From positions 62,001-126,000 of the forward strand of contig NZ_QENU01000002.1 in NCBI RefSeq assembly GCF_003096995.1: DNA of 64,000 nucleotides, read 5' to 3'. The notes below the pieces were generated by a model. The model had not been told where the DNA came from and made no database searches. It saw only the letters and a program-made list of their open reading frames with translations. Below, piece by piece: positions 46,918 to 56,652 of this stretch (within the stretch, counting starts at the first letter, position 1; every line of letters starts with the position of its first letter). The DNA is from Alitibacter langaaensis DSM 22999. GTDB lineage: Bacteria > Pseudomonadota > Gammaproteobacteria > Enterobacterales > Pasteurellaceae. Position numbers and translations under genes: made by a program.

Positions 46918-48297
46918 ATGTTTGAAAATCTATCTGATCGCTTGTCGAAAACCTTGCGCAATATCACAGGAAAAGGGCGTTTAACCGAAGATAATATTAA
47001 AGAAACGCTGCGTGAAGTGCGCATGGCATTGCTAGAGGCAGACGTTGCCCTACCTGTGGTGCGTGAATTCATCAATAAAGTGAAAGAAAGCGCTTTAGGC
47101 GAAGAAGTTAATAAAAGTTTAACGCCAGGGCAAGAGTTCTTAAAAATTGTACAAAAAGAACTTGAAAGTGCCATGGGGGAAAGCAATGAAAGTTTAAATC
47201 TTGCTACCCAACCGCCAGCCGTGATTTTAATGGCGGGTTTACAAGGGGCAGGGAAAACCACTAGCGTGGGAAAACTTGCTAAATTCTTAAAAGAACGCCA
47301 CAAGAAAAAAGTGCTTGTAGTGTCTGCCGATGTGTACCGCCCAGCGGCGATTAAACAATTGGAAACCTTGGCTCAAACTGTGGGCGCAGATTTTTTCCCG
47401 TCAGATGTCAAACAAAATCCTGTTGAAATCGCTAAAGCGGCTCTCGCCGATGCGAAACTGAAATTCTACGATGTGTTAATCGTGGATACCGCAGGGCGTT
47501 TGCACGTTGATGGCGAAATGATGGATGAAATTAAACAAATCCATGCCGTGCTAAACCCGATTGAAACCTTGTTCACCGTGGATGCGATGACGGGGCAAGA
47601 TGCCGCCAATACTGCCAAAGCCTTTAACGAAGCCTTACCATTGACAGGGGTGATTTTGACGAAAGTCGATGGTGATGCACGAGGCGGTGCTGCGCTTTCT
47701 ATTCGCCAAATTACAGGCAAACCGATTAAATTCTTAGGGGTAGGGGAAAAAACAGAGGCATTAGAGCCGTTCCACCCAGATCGCGTGGCATCGCGCATTC
47801 TTGGCATGGGCGATGTATTATCATTAATTGAAGATTTACAGCGTTCCGTTGACCAAGAAAAAGCGGAAAAAATGGCGCAGAAATTTAAAAAAGGCGATCT
47901 ATTTACCCTTGATGATTTCCGTGAACAATTGGTCGAAATGAAAAAAATGGGCGGCATGATGTCAATGCTTGATAAATTGCCGGGAGCCAAAAATTTGCCT
48001 GACCATGTGAAAAATCAAGTGGATGACAAAATGTTCGTGAAAATGGAAGCCATTATTAATTCCATGACGCTAAAAGAACGTGCTAATCCCGATATTATCA
48101 AAGGTTCACGCCGCCGCCGTATCGCATTGGGCTCGGGTACTCAAGTTCAAGATGTTAACAAATTGCTGAAACAATTTGGCGAAATGCAACGTATGATGAA
48201 GAAAATGCGCAGTGGTGGCATGGCAAAAATGATGCGTGGTATGAAAGGAATGATGGGCGGAATGGGCGGTTTAGGCGGAATGTTTGGACGCCGTTAA
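46918..48297 (+). CDS. ffh: Signal recognition particle protein Ffh
   Basis: The GTPase of SRP, bringing membrane proteins to the translocon. It has 459 residues from ATG 46918 (MFENLSDRLSKTLRNI, the family start). The N domain is followed by G domain motifs GLQGAGKTTSVGKLA, DTAGRLH, TKVDGDARGGAAL. The methionine-rich M domain at the end (MMKKMRSGGMAKMMRGMKGM) binds 4.5S RNA and signal peptides. Confidence 0.97.
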   Translation: MFENLSDRLSKTLRNITGKGRLTEDNIKETLREVRMALLEADVALPVVREFINKVKESALGEEVNKSLTPGQEFLKIVQKELESAMGESNESLNLATQPPAVILMAGLQGAGKTTSVGKLAKFLKERHKKKVLVVSADVYRPAAIKQLETLAQTVGADFFPSDVKQNPVEIAKAALADAKLKFYDVLIVDTAGRLHVDGEMMDEIKQIHAVLNPIETLFTVDAMTGQDAANTAKAFNEALPLTGVILTKVDGDARGGAALSIRQITGKPIKFLGVGEKTEALEPFHPDRVASRILGMGDVLSLIEDLQRSVDQEKAEKMAQKFKKGDLFTLDDFREQLVEMKKMGGMMSMLDKLPGAKNLPDHVKNQVDDKMFVKMEAIINSMTLKERANPDIIKGSRRRRIALGSGTQVQDVNKLLKQFGEMQRMMKKMRSGGMAKMMRGMKGMMGGMGGLGGMFGRR

Positions 48298-48416
48298 TCA
48301 TGCGCTGTTTCGCTTTATATCTGTCAGTATTTGAAAAACAAGGCGAAAAATAATTCATCATTGCTTGATTAGCCTAGTTTACGGCTAGGCTAAAGGAAAT
48401 AAAGACATTCTTAACG

Positions 48417-48457
48417 AAAGTGCGGTCAAAAAATAAAATGTTTTTTGACCGCACTTT
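48417..48457. terminator. Uptake-sequence dyad between ffh and the BASS gene
   Basis: A perfect 17-bp stem (48417-48433 with 48441-48457) has AAGTGCGGTC cores, a TAAAATG loop and a T-run. A second stem AGCCTAG/CTAGGCT (48371-48391) lies just before it. Confidence 0.92.
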
Positions 48458-48500
48458 TTTATGATTGATTTTATGTTCGAGTTATATTTGATTGGGCGCT

Positions 48501-49484
48501 TTATTTGACTGACTGCATCATTGCAACTGTTTTACCTTGTTTTTTATCCCACCAAAGGAAACCGTTCGCTAAGATCGTGCCTGAAATAGAATGCCATACG
48601 CAAGATACCGCACTGGCAATCGCCGCTTCAGCACTGGTTGGGAAGAATTTTGAACTTAATCCTGTGGCAAGCCCTGCATTTTGTACGCCCACTTCAATAG
48701 ACAAGGTGCGTTTTTTCTCTGTGCTCATACCAAATAATTTGCCAGATAAATAGCCAAGCAAATAACCAATGCAGTTATGGAAAACGATGCAGACAAAGAT
48801 AATCAAGCCTGATTCTAAGAATTTTGTGCCATGAACAGCAACCACGCCACCTACGATACAAGCAAACCCCACCACGGCTACGCCGGGCATTGTGCTTTGT
48901 ACATCGTGAAACCATTTTTGTTTATGGCAAAAAATATTGAAAAGCGATCCTAAGGCAACAGGCAAAATCGTTACCAACAACATAAATTTGAACATTGCCC
49001 AACCGTCCATATCAATGGTTTCGCCCACTAAATAGCTAATCAACAATGGCGTCATCACCGGCGCAATAATGGTGGAAACTGTGGTCATTCCCACTGAAAA
49101 TGCTACATCGCCTTTGCATAAGAAACTCATAATATTAGATGACACGCCACCAGGGCAGCAGCCGACCAACACCAAACCAAGTGTGAGACCAGGCGAGAGA
49201 TCAAAGCCTTTTGCAATAGAAATCGCAATGAACGGCATAATGGTGTATTGTACAATTGCACCAATGATAATATCGAGCGGACGCTGTGCGAGAATTTTAT
49301 AATCTTTGATCCCAAGCGTCATTCCCATCGAAAGCATAATCACCCCGAGTACTACCACTTGCGCATCGCCTTTAACCCATGTAAATGCAGAGGGCACATA
49401 AAAGGTCACAATGGCGGTAAGAATAATAAAAAGTGAGGTAAATTTGGTTAAATAATGGCTGAGATGTTTGAGTGTTCGCATCAT
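48501..49484 (-). CDS. BASS-family sodium-dependent organic anion transporter
   Basis: 327 residues from ATG 49484 (AAGGA 7 bases upstream). About 9-10 hydrophobic segments with family blocks VILLSMGMTLGI-like (VIMLSMGMTLGIKDY), VGCCPGGVSSNIMSFLCKGD and IEVGVQNAGLATGLSSKFF. The bile-acid:sodium symporter family in bacteria includes pantoate and other acid carriers. The substrate is not decidable here. Confidence 0.88.
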   Translation of the reverse strand: MMRTLKHLSHYLTKFTSLFIILTAIVTFYVPSAFTWVKGDAQVVVLGVIMLSMGMTLGIKDYKILAQRPLDIIIGAIVQYTIMPFIAISIAKGFDLSPGLTLGLVLVGCCPGGVSSNIMSFLCKGDVAFSVGMTTVSTIIAPVMTPLLISYLVGETIDMDGWAMFKFMLLVTILPVALGSLFNIFCHKQKWFHDVQSTMPGVAVVGFACIVGGVVAVHGTKFLESGLIIFVCIVFHNCIGYLLGYLSGKLFGMSTEKKRTLSIEVGVQNAGLATGLSSKFFPTSAEAAIASAVSCVWHSISGTILANGFLWWDKKQGKTVAMMQSVK

Positions 49485-49578
49485 ATTGTGTTCCTTAGGT
49501 GAATAATAATGTGGTAAAGATTGGTTCAATAATGACTTATTTAGAAAGAATGTCAATATATAAAATAAGGTTGCTGTG

Positions 49579-49962
49579 ATGATAAAGGTATCAAATTTAG
49601 ATCATTTTGTGTTAACAATATCGGATATTGATAAAACCGTAGCATTTTATGCTGATATTTTAGAATTTGACGTGGTAAGGTTTGGCGAAAACCGTACTGC
49701 ACTAGTTTTTGGTAAATCAAAAATAAATTTGCATTTACAGGGGAAAGAAATTGCGCCCCATGCGAAAAATCCGACATTAGGCAGCGCGGATTTGTGTTTT
49801 ATTGTGGAAAATCCCTTAACGGAAGTGGTGGAGCATTTACAAAAACATCATATCCCTGTGGAAAGTGGCATTGTGCCACGCACGGGCGCGTGCGGCCCAA
49901 TTGAATCGCTTTATTTGCGTGATCCAGACGGCAATTTGATCGAACTTAGCCGTTATTTATAG
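49579..49962 (+). CDS. VOC-superfamily (glyoxalase-like) protein
   Basis: 127 residues, two beta-alpha-beta-beta-beta units: LDHFVLTISDIDKTVAFYADIL with metal-type His8, then ADLCFIVENPLTEVVEHL and SLYLRDPDGNLIELSRY with the closing Glu. The fold is clear; reaction unknown (dioxygenase-, fosfomycin-thiol- or glyoxalase-like). ATG 49579 has AAGG 8 bases upstream. It overlaps yigB tail to tail by 6 bases. Confidence 0.85.
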   Translation: MIKVSNLDHFVLTISDIDKTVAFYADILEFDVVRFGENRTALVFGKSKINLHLQGKEIAPHAKNPTLGSADLCFIVENPLTEVVEHLQKHHIPVESGIVPRTGACGPIESLYLRDPDGNLIELSRYL

Positions 49963-50658
49963 CGAAAGTAATTGTTTTAGTTGATGAATTTCTAGGGTCG
50001 GCAATAAGGTTGCTTCTGGGCATTGCGCAAGCGTTTTATTTGATAAATTAAGCCACGCCGCTTGGCAGCCAGCTTGAATTGCACCTTGAACATCGGTGAC
50101 TAAATTATCGCCAACGTGTAAAATTTCCTGTGGTTTTAGGTGAAATTTTGCCGCAGTTTGCTGAAATAAATCAGCATGAGGCTTGGCTCGACCTTGCACG
50201 CCGCCTGTTAAGGTTAAGTCAAAATGCAAACCAATCCGCTTAGGATCAACATTGCCATTTGTAATGGCAACGAGCGGGTAGCGGCGTTTAAGTGCGGTGA
50301 GAATTTCGCGAGTTTCTGCTGAAATGGCTATTTTGTGGCGCCAGTCAAGGAAATGCGCTAACAGCTGCTGCCAAATTTGTTCAATTTCCACCGCACTTTT
50401 GTGATGATTTTGTAGAAATTGATGCACCGCTTCTTGGCGTCGGCGTGTGACGTCTTCACATAAAATAGGATTTTGTGCCGAAATTTTCATACACCAGTTT
50501 TGCCATTCTTCACGGCTCAGCGAAATTCCTGTGATTTCAACAAAGTGGCGAATAAACTGATCTTCTGCATCTTGAATGACTTGGCTGTTGTCATACAGCG
50601 TATCGTCAAGATCAAAGCTCATCAGCTTAAATGGGGTTAAAGTGCGGTAAAATTTCAT
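49957..50658 (-). CDS. yigB: HAD phosphatase YigB
   Basis: 233 residues from ATG 50658. HAD motifs: SFDLDDTLYDN (I), ITNGN (II), KPHADLF (III), LHVGDNLVTDVQGAIQAG (IV). E. coli YigB acts on the riboflavin precursor ARPP and also FMN. It starts 10 bases after xerC, the usual xerC-yigB operon. Confidence 0.9.
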   Translation of the reverse strand: MKFYRTLTPFKLMSFDLDDTLYDNSQVIQDAEDQFIRHFVEITGISLSREEWQNWCMKISAQNPILCEDVTRRRQEAVHQFLQNHHKSAVEIEQIWQQLLAHFLDWRHKIAISAETREILTALKRRYPLVAITNGNVDPKRIGLHFDLTLTGGVQGRAKPHADLFQQTAAKFHLKPQEILHVGDNLVTDVQGAIQAGCQAAWLNLSNKTLAQCPEATLLPTLEIHQLKQLLSL

Positions 50659-50668
50659 AAAATTTCCC

Positions 50669-51556
50669 CTATTTATTTCGTTTAGCGCGTGGGTGCGCTT
50701 GATCATACACTTCCGCCAAATGCTGGAAATTCAAATGGGTATAAATTTGCGTGGTGGCAAGATTGCTATGTCCCAATAATTCTTGCACCGCACGCAAATC
50801 TTTGCTGGCTTCCAACATATGGGTGGCAAAGCTGTGGCGCAGTTTATGCGGATTTAAATGGGCATTTAGTCCCTGTTTAATGCCCCAAATTTCCATACGT
50901 TTTTGAATGGAGCGGTGGGTTAAGCGGTTTCCAAGAGAACTCACAAACAGCGCATCATCTTTCGGATTAAACAACAGACGCACTTTCAGCCAATCTTGAA
51001 TGGCGTGCGCCGCATGATGGCCAAAGGGCAAAATCCGCTCTTTATTTCCTTTCCCCAACACGCGTAATTCGCGGGCACGCATATTGACGCTATTTAGGTT
51101 CAGCCCTTGCAATTCCGATAAACGCAAACCCGAGCTATACATCAGCTCTAGCATTGCACGGTCGCGAATATCAATGGGTTCTTTGCTGTGATTATTCAGC
51201 AATTTGCTGACCTGTTCTTCATCAATATTTTTAGGCAAATGTTTGCCCTGTTTCGGCGCAGAAATGCCCGTTGCTGGGTTCACTTTCAGTTCGCCTTGCA
51301 CCACTAAATAAGCAAAAAATTGACGCAATGCGGATAAACGCAAGGCAAGGCTTTTTTCATGCAACCCTGATTTACGGCTTTCTGCCACAATAAAACGCAC
51401 AACACTCGGGGACACCAACTGCCAAGTGGGAATGTCATTACGCTGTAAAATATCCACCACCGCAGTTAATTGGCGTTGATAAGCCGCCAGTGTGTATCGG
51501 CTGAGTTGGCGTTCAATGCGCAGATAATCGTAGTATTTTTGAAGAGAAGTTTGCAT
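50669..51556 (-). CDS. xerC: Site-specific tyrosine recombinase XerC
   Basis: Resolves chromosome dimers at dif with XerD. It has 295 residues: N-terminal SAM-like domain ([19 protein letters not shown]), catalytic Arg in [25 protein letters not shown] (His, Arg), [15 protein letters not shown] (His and nucleophile Tyr). Linkage to yigB supports XerC rather than XerD. Confidence 0.93.
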   Translation of the reverse strand: MQTSLQKYYDYLRIERQLSRYTLAAYQRQLTAVVDILQRNDIPTWQLVSPSVVRFIVAESRKSGLHEKSLALRLSALRQFFAYLVVQGELKVNPATGISAPKQGKHLPKNIDEEQVSKLLNNHSKEPIDIRDRAMLELMYSSGLRLSELQGLNLNSVNMRARELRVLGKGNKERILPFGHHAAHAIQDWLKVRLLFNPKDDALFVSSLGNRLTHRSIQKRMEIWGIKQGLNAHLNPHKLRHSFATHMLEASKDLRAVQELLGHSNLATTQIYTHLNFQHLAEVYDQAHPRAKRNK

Positions 51557-51608
51557 AGCCGTTCCTCGTTTGTTTCAGCTATTCTAGACGAAAATTCGCC
51601 AATAAAAA

Positions 51609-51641
51609 ACCGCACTTTTCCTATTCTGGCAAAAGTGCGGT
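51609..51641. terminator. Uptake-sequence dyad after lutC
   Basis: ACCGCACTTTT (51609-51619) pairs with AAAAGTGCGGT (51631-51641). Confidence 0.8.
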
Positions 51642-51657
51642 CAAATTTTAGAAAGTT

Positions 51658-52356
51658 TTACAGATCGTCAATCACGAGATAAATTTGGGCGACAGGGCCA
51701 TGCACACCCACCACCTTGATTAATTCAATATCTGCAGTCGAGCTTGGGCCCGCGATAATATTGATACAAGATGGCATACGTTCGCCTTGTTGGGCTTTGT
51801 CATGCAAGGCTTTTGCCAATTGCGCCACGCGTGGAATAATTTGGCTTTTACGCACAACCACAATGGATTTCTCTGGCAATAGACTCACTGAACGTCCGCA
51901 ATCTTTGCTGGAAAATAGCACAATCCCGCCTGTTTCACATAATCCATATTCGGCGTGTACGATCCCGATGTTCGCTTTTTCAGCTTTGCTGATATTGTCA
52001 GCTTGTGCGTTTTCTTCCCAAATATGGGTGGAATATTGCTGTTGAACGGCTTGAGTAATGCCAAGTGCGGTCAATCTAGCGTCATTATTAATGATAATCT
52101 CACCGCCACCATATTTTTCACACAAAGAAAGTATTGCTTCTTTGACCGAACTTTCGCTGGTTTCAACCACATCGACCATCATCACTTTGGCGAAATCCAT
52201 AAATTCTTGCACCAGTTGGGCTTGTGAGCGATCCGTTAAACGAGTCGTTGGATAATCATTGACAAGTTTAGGCATTGGTTCTGGCACAGTTTGGCGTTCA
52301 CGCCCCATACGTTGCGCTAATCGATTTAAAAAGGCTTCACGATTTTGAATTGTCAT
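51658..52356 (-). CDS. lutC: L-lactate utilisation protein LutC
   Basis: 232 residues of the LUD/YkgG family: FADIAETGG-like block (AEYGLCETGGIVLFSS), LLPEKSIVVVRKSQIIPRV, and NIIAGPSSTADIELIKVVGVHGP. Third subunit of the iron-sulfur lactate oxidation complex. The start overlaps the lutB stop as TAATG. Confidence 0.93.
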   Translation of the reverse strand: MTIQNREAFLNRLAQRMGRERQTVPEPMPKLVNDYPTTRLTDRSQAQLVQEFMDFAKVMMVDVVETSESSVKEAILSLCEKYGGGEIIINNDARLTALGITQAVQQQYSTHIWEENAQADNISKAEKANIGIVHAEYGLCETGGIVLFSSKDCGRSVSLLPEKSIVVVRKSQIIPRVAQLAKALHDKAQQGERMPSCINIIAGPSSTADIELIKVVGVHGPVAQIYLVIDDL

Positions 52357-53768
52357 TAGTTTTTCTCCCGATTAGCAAACCATGAGCGGAAACTTTCCCC
52401 TTCAGGTTGTGGTAAATCTCGTGCTTTAGTCCATTCGGCAAGTGCGCCAGCTTGAATTGGTGCTTTGCCGTTTTTGATAAATTTGCCCGCTAATTTTGCG
52501 CCAATTTTCACGCTGCTATCCCATACTGCAGGGTGGGTGTTGGCGAAATTAAATCCTTTAATAGAAAGGCGCTCGGCAAGTGGCGTCATACCTGATTGGG
52601 CGATGTGTTCACGGTGGCGCAAAATCAGTTGAGCCAATGGAATTTTCACTGGGCAAACACTGTTACAAGCGGTGCAAAGTGAGCAAGCATAAGGTAATTC
52701 TTTGAACTCTTCATAACCGCCAAGCAATGGCGAAATCACTGCGCCAATCGGACCGGGATAAATTGAGCCATAGCCATGTCCGCCAATTTGGCGATAGGCA
52801 GGGCAGGTATTTAAGCAAGCACCGCAACGGATACAACGCAGCACTTCTTTAAACTCGCTTTCAAGGATTTTTGAGCGGCCGTTATCCACAATCACTAAAT
52901 GGAATTCTTCTGGACCGTCTGTTTCCCCTTCCACACGAGGACCAGTGAGCCAAGTGTTATAGCCAGTTAGTTTTGCGCCCACTGCACTACGGCAAAGCAT
53001 TGTGATTAATACATCCACTTCTTGGAAGGTTGGTGTAATGCGTTCCATACCCATCACTGCAATGTGCGTTTTAGGCACCGTCGTAGCAAGGCGCAAGTTA
53101 CCTTCATTGGTGACTAAACAGCAAGATCCTGTTTCTGCCACCGCAAAGTTACAACCGCTAATGCCAATATCGGCTTCCAAGAAATCTTTACGGATCACTT
53201 GGCGAATAAAGGCGGTCATTTCTTCAGGGGTTTCAGTGCCTTGATAGCCTAATTTTTCTTGCAAGTCTTTGCGAATTTGGTGGCGATCTTTATGAATGGC
53301 TGGCACCACGATATGCGATGGTTTGTCGTCAGCGATTTGTAGTAAATATTCCCCTAAATCAGTTTCTACCACGTTAATGCCTTCCGCTTCCAAAACAGCG
53401 TTCATACCAATTTCTTCGGTAACCATAGATTTGGATTTAACGATTTTCTTCGCATTTTTGGCAAGGGCAATTTGGCGAATGTAATTAGTCGCTTCTTCAG
53501 CAGTTTCTGCAAAGAAAACGTGGCCGCCATTTTGTTCCACTTTTTCGCTGAGTTGATATAAATAGGCATCAAGATTGGCTAACACATGATTGCGAATTTG
53601 TTTTGCAGCATCATGCCATTCTTCCCAATGGCCTAATTCATCTACCATTTTTTGGCGATTAGCGCCAATTGTTTCCTGCGCTTTCACCACCGCACGGCGC
53701 ATAATTTCGTTGTGAACTTGTTTTTCTACACGTTCTTTAAATGGCAAGTTACTGGTTTTTAAACTCAT
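52356..53768 (-). CDS. lutB: L-lactate utilisation iron-sulfur protein LutB
   Basis: 470 residues from ATG 53768. An N-terminal LUD domain (GCNFAVAETGSCCLVTNEGN) is followed by two ferredoxin-like 4Fe-4S motifs: CIRCGACLNTCPAYR and CSLCTACNSVCPVK, then a helical end. One base separates it from the lutA stop, so it is coupled. With LutA and LutC it oxidises lactate to pyruvate. Confidence 0.95.
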   Translation of the reverse strand: MSLKTSNLPFKERVEKQVHNEIMRRAVVKAQETIGANRQKMVDELGHWEEWHDAAKQIRNHVLANLDAYLYQLSEKVEQNGGHVFFAETAEEATNYIRQIALAKNAKKIVKSKSMVTEEIGMNAVLEAEGINVVETDLGEYLLQIADDKPSHIVVPAIHKDRHQIRKDLQEKLGYQGTETPEEMTAFIRQVIRKDFLEADIGISGCNFAVAETGSCCLVTNEGNLRLATTVPKTHIAVMGMERITPTFQEVDVLITMLCRSAVGAKLTGYNTWLTGPRVEGETDGPEEFHLVIVDNGRSKILESEFKEVLRCIRCGACLNTCPAYRQIGGHGYGSIYPGPIGAVISPLLGGYEEFKELPYACSLCTACNSVCPVKIPLAQLILRHREHIAQSGMTPLAERLSIKGFNFANTHPAVWDSSVKIGAKLAGKFIKNGKAPIQAGALAEWTKARDLPQPEGESFRSWFANREKN

Positions 53769-53769
53769 C

Positions 53770-54510
53770 TTAATTTCCCCCTTGCTCATCTTGCATTAAT
53801 ACTTCGGCGATATGCATCACTTTCACATTTTTGCCTTCACGGCTTAAACGCCCTGTGATATTCATCAAACAACTCACATCTGCGCCCACTAAATAATCAG
53901 GTTCAACTTCGCTAATATTCATGACTTTTTCTGTGACCATTTCGCCTGAAATTTCCGCCATTTTGACAGAGAAGGTTCCGCCAAAACCACAACAGGTTTG
54001 TTGATTATGAATCGGGAGCAGCTGCAAGCCTTTGACATTTTGTAACAAGGTGAGCGGCTCTTGCACCACGCCCAATTTACGCGTTAGGCTACAAGAGGGG
54101 TGATAAACCGCTTTGCCCGTGAGTCTTGCCCCCACGTTCTCAATTTTTAAGACATTGACAATAAAATCCGTCAGATCATAGAAACGCTCTGCCACTTTCT
54201 TCGCACGAATAGCCCATTCAGACTCGTCAAAACGTTCAAAATATTCGGAATAATTTTTGATCGCATAAACACAAGATCCCGCTGGCGCAACGATAGGGTA
54301 ATCGTTCACTTCAAAGGTTTCCACAAGGGTTTTCATACCAGCAAGTGCTTGTTTGGCATACCCACTATTAATAGCAGGTTGCCCGCAACAGCCTTGCTTT
54401 TCGAGGAATATCACATTGCAACCGAGTTTTTCCAGCAACAACACGCTGTTTTTTGCTACACCGCTTTTTACAATATCTGCAATGCAGGTAACATAAAAAT
54501 TAACATTCAT
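53770..54510 (-). CDS. lutA: L-lactate utilisation protein LutA
   Basis: 246 residues from ATG 54510 (GGAG 5 bases before). Two CCG-type cysteine-rich motifs: FLEKQGCCGQPAINSG and NQQTCCGFGGTFSVK, with AGSCVYAIK and HPSCSLTRKLG. These bind the iron-sulfur cluster in the glycolate oxidase/heterodisulfide reductase family. It is transcribed after lctP. Confidence 0.94.
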   Translation of the reverse strand: MNVNFYVTCIADIVKSGVAKNSVLLLEKLGCNVIFLEKQGCCGQPAINSGYAKQALAGMKTLVETFEVNDYPIVAPAGSCVYAIKNYSEYFERFDESEWAIRAKKVAERFYDLTDFIVNVLKIENVGARLTGKAVYHPSCSLTRKLGVVQEPLTLLQNVKGLQLLPIHNQQTCCGFGGTFSVKMAEISGEMVTEKVMNISEVEPDYLVGADVSCLMNITGRLSREGKNVKVMHIAEVLMQDEQGGN

Positions 54511-54589
54511 AATCACTCCAACAGGAAAATAATGTTGGCAAGCCAGCCATAAGGGTTTGGACGCTGCTTGCCAACGCTTTGTTTAGAAA

Positions 54590-56185
54590 CTAAACATTAA
54601 AAAATAAAGGAATAATAAATAATGCAACAAGCGCCGCAATTACGCCATACACAAACATTGGTAACACCGTTTGTTTAATAATATTGCCTTCTTGATTGTT
54701 TGTGCCAAGCACTGAAGAGACGGCTACGATGTTATTGATACACACCATATTCCCCATTGCACCACCCACCGATTGTAACGCCAACACAAGTGCGGTCGAT
54801 AATCCAGTAATTTCTGCGGTTGATAATTGCACGCTACCAAAGGTTAAATTGGAAACCGTATTTGAGCCCGAGAAGAATGCACCCACCGCGCCTAAATAGG
54901 AAGAGAACAATGTCCAATGTTCGCCTGTGGCATCGGCAAAGGTTTTACCAATCGTTTTCACCATTGAAGCATCGCCGCCAACGAGCATTAAGTTCACCAT
55001 AATCAACGCGCCCACTAAAGCAATAAATGGGTTTTTCGAGCGGCGCAAGCTATCGCCAAAAATTTCACGGGTTTGTGTCCAGCTCATACTAAATAATGGA
55101 ATCGCAACCAACACGGTAACAATAAATGGAATGAGCGCAGGCACATAAAGTAATTTGTAGCTTGCACTGACACTGGTGTCGAAAATATTTTTCAAGCTAA
55201 AGATTAAACCGTGGCTAATTTCAAAATCTCCCAATGAGCCAATATGGGTAGCAAACCACGTTGTACTATCATTCATCCAGCCTTTGAATGGCAGCTGTTG
55301 CAAGCGAGTGATAATTAAAATCCCGATCAACATTCCCGTTGGCAACAAGGCTTTGAACACTTGTTTTTGGGTTACCGCATTGCTGTCTAAGTGATTTTCC
55401 ATTTTCACTAAACCGATATTACGATTTGCCGCAAAAACAGAAATTAACAAGCCAATCGCCCCACCCACTAAAGACGGAAATTCATAGTTAAATTGAGCAA
55501 TCACCAGATAAGGCATCACACAGGCAAAAACACTAATATAAATGAACACAATGTTTTGGCGAATTTCTTTCCAGCTCACTATCGCGCGCAATGCCATTAA
55601 TGGAATCACAAATGCGGCAAAGCTATGAATGAGCGCGCTCATCGAACCGATGCTGAGAATTTCGCTCTCTGTTAAATTTAGTGGGCCGAAACCAAACCAA
55701 GTCGGCGTGCCTACCGCCCCAAAGGAAACAGGCACCGAGTTCATGATTAAGGCTAATACTGCTACTTTAATCGGATTGAACCCTAAACCGACCAAAATTG
55801 GCGCGGCGATTGCGGCTGGCGTACCAAAGCCGCTTGCCCCTTCAATCATAAAAGTAAATGCCCAGCCGATAATCATTAACTGCGCAACAGGGTTTGGGTT
55901 AATATTGCCTAACCAACGGCGCAACACATTGGTTACCCCCGACATTTCAGAGAATTTATTAAATAAAATTGCGCCAAAAATCACTGTGATCGGCGTTTGC
56001 ACCGCCACTAAACTGGCAGTAACGTTGGCACTAATGGTGGCAATATCCGTACCAAAATAGGCAAGATGAATCATCAACACCACCACCGCAATCCACGGCA
56101 ACGCCACATAAGACGGCAACGCATTGCGTTTCACCATTAAATAAATCAATAAAATAATGGGAAAAATACTTAAAATAAAAGCCAT
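54590..56185 (-). CDS. lctP: L-lactate permease
   Basis: 531 residues with 12 or more hydrophobic segments. LctP/LldP family blocks: FTFMIEGASGFGTPAAIAAPILVGLG, SVPVSFGAVGTPTWFG, and SGSNTVSNLTFGS near the end. It imports lactate for LutABC encoded directly downstream, so the four genes make a complete lactate uptake and oxidation unit. The region upstream has a CRP-like site. Confidence 0.95.
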   Translation of the reverse strand: MAFILSIFPIILLIYLMVKRNALPSYVALPWIAVVVLMIHLAYFGTDIATISANVTASLVAVQTPITVIFGAILFNKFSEMSGVTNVLRRWLGNINPNPVAQLMIIGWAFTFMIEGASGFGTPAAIAAPILVGLGFNPIKVAVLALIMNSVPVSFGAVGTPTWFGFGPLNLTESEILSIGSMSALIHSFAAFVIPLMALRAIVSWKEIRQNIVFIYISVFACVMPYLVIAQFNYEFPSLVGGAIGLLISVFAANRNIGLVKMENHLDSNAVTQKQVFKALLPTGMLIGILIITRLQQLPFKGWMNDSTTWFATHIGSLGDFEISHGLIFSLKNIFDTSVSASYKLLYVPALIPFIVTVLVAIPLFSMSWTQTREIFGDSLRRSKNPFIALVGALIMVNLMLVGGDASMVKTIGKTFADATGEHWTLFSSYLGAVGAFFSGSNTVSNLTFGSVQLSTAEITGLSTALVLALQSVGGAMGNMVCINNIVAVSSVLGTNNQEGNIIKQTVLPMFVYGVIAALVALFIIPLFFNV

Positions 56186-56262
56186 AAACTCACCCTTTTT
56201 GTGAAAAATGTGGATGAATTATATTTAAAAAATGTTAAATAAATAGTGTCAATTTGTAAAAG

Positions 56263-56278
56263 ATTGAAGTAGATCACA
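56263..56278 (-). promoter_or_regulatory. Possible CRP site upstream of lctP
   Basis: ATTGA-N6-TCACA has one perfect and one partial half of the TGTGA-N6-TCACA consensus, ~80-90 bases upstream of the lctP start. CRP control of a lactate operon is plausible; crp itself is at 61781. Confidence 0.4.
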
Positions 56279-56319
56279 AAAATTTAACAAAATAGATAAA
56301 AGAGAACAGAATTTGAGCA

Positions 56320-56360
56320 AAAGTGCGGTGAAAAAAAATGATAATTTTTGACCGCACTTT
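56320..56360. terminator. Uptake-sequence dyad in the lctP-mutM gap
   Basis: AAAGTGCGGT (56320-56329) pairs with ACCGCACTTT (56351-56360), with a T-rich inner side. It may end mutM transcription, though it lies ~290 bases past the stop. Confidence 0.6.
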
Positions 56361-56652
56361 GGAGGCTAAGTGGCTGAAAGTATTATGCAGCTATATTTCT
56401 CTCTAATTAAGCCATTATCTCTAATATAAACTGATGAGAGCTATTGAGTGGATTTATTCCATATAAGAAAGGTGTGCTTTTAAGGCAAAATGTAAGGAAA
56501 AAGCGCTGCGTTTTTAAAATAACGGATAACTATAACCAACCTGTCTAATGCGATTAACATTGGTCTTAACTATAAAATAGCCGATATTTTTAATAAATTC
56601 ATTCTTAAAATTAACGCAGGCATATTTATCCGTCACTAATATTTAATTGTTT

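Larger units (their letters stand above)
56186..56652. other. Gene-free region upstream of lctP, downstream of mutM
   Basis: 467 bases without a credible ORF. It holds a CRP-like site (56263-56278), an uptake-sequence dyad (56320-56329 with 56351-56360) and an 18-base copy of the corA 3' end (56525-56542). The rest (56361-56524) shows nothing I can name. Confidence 0.5.
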
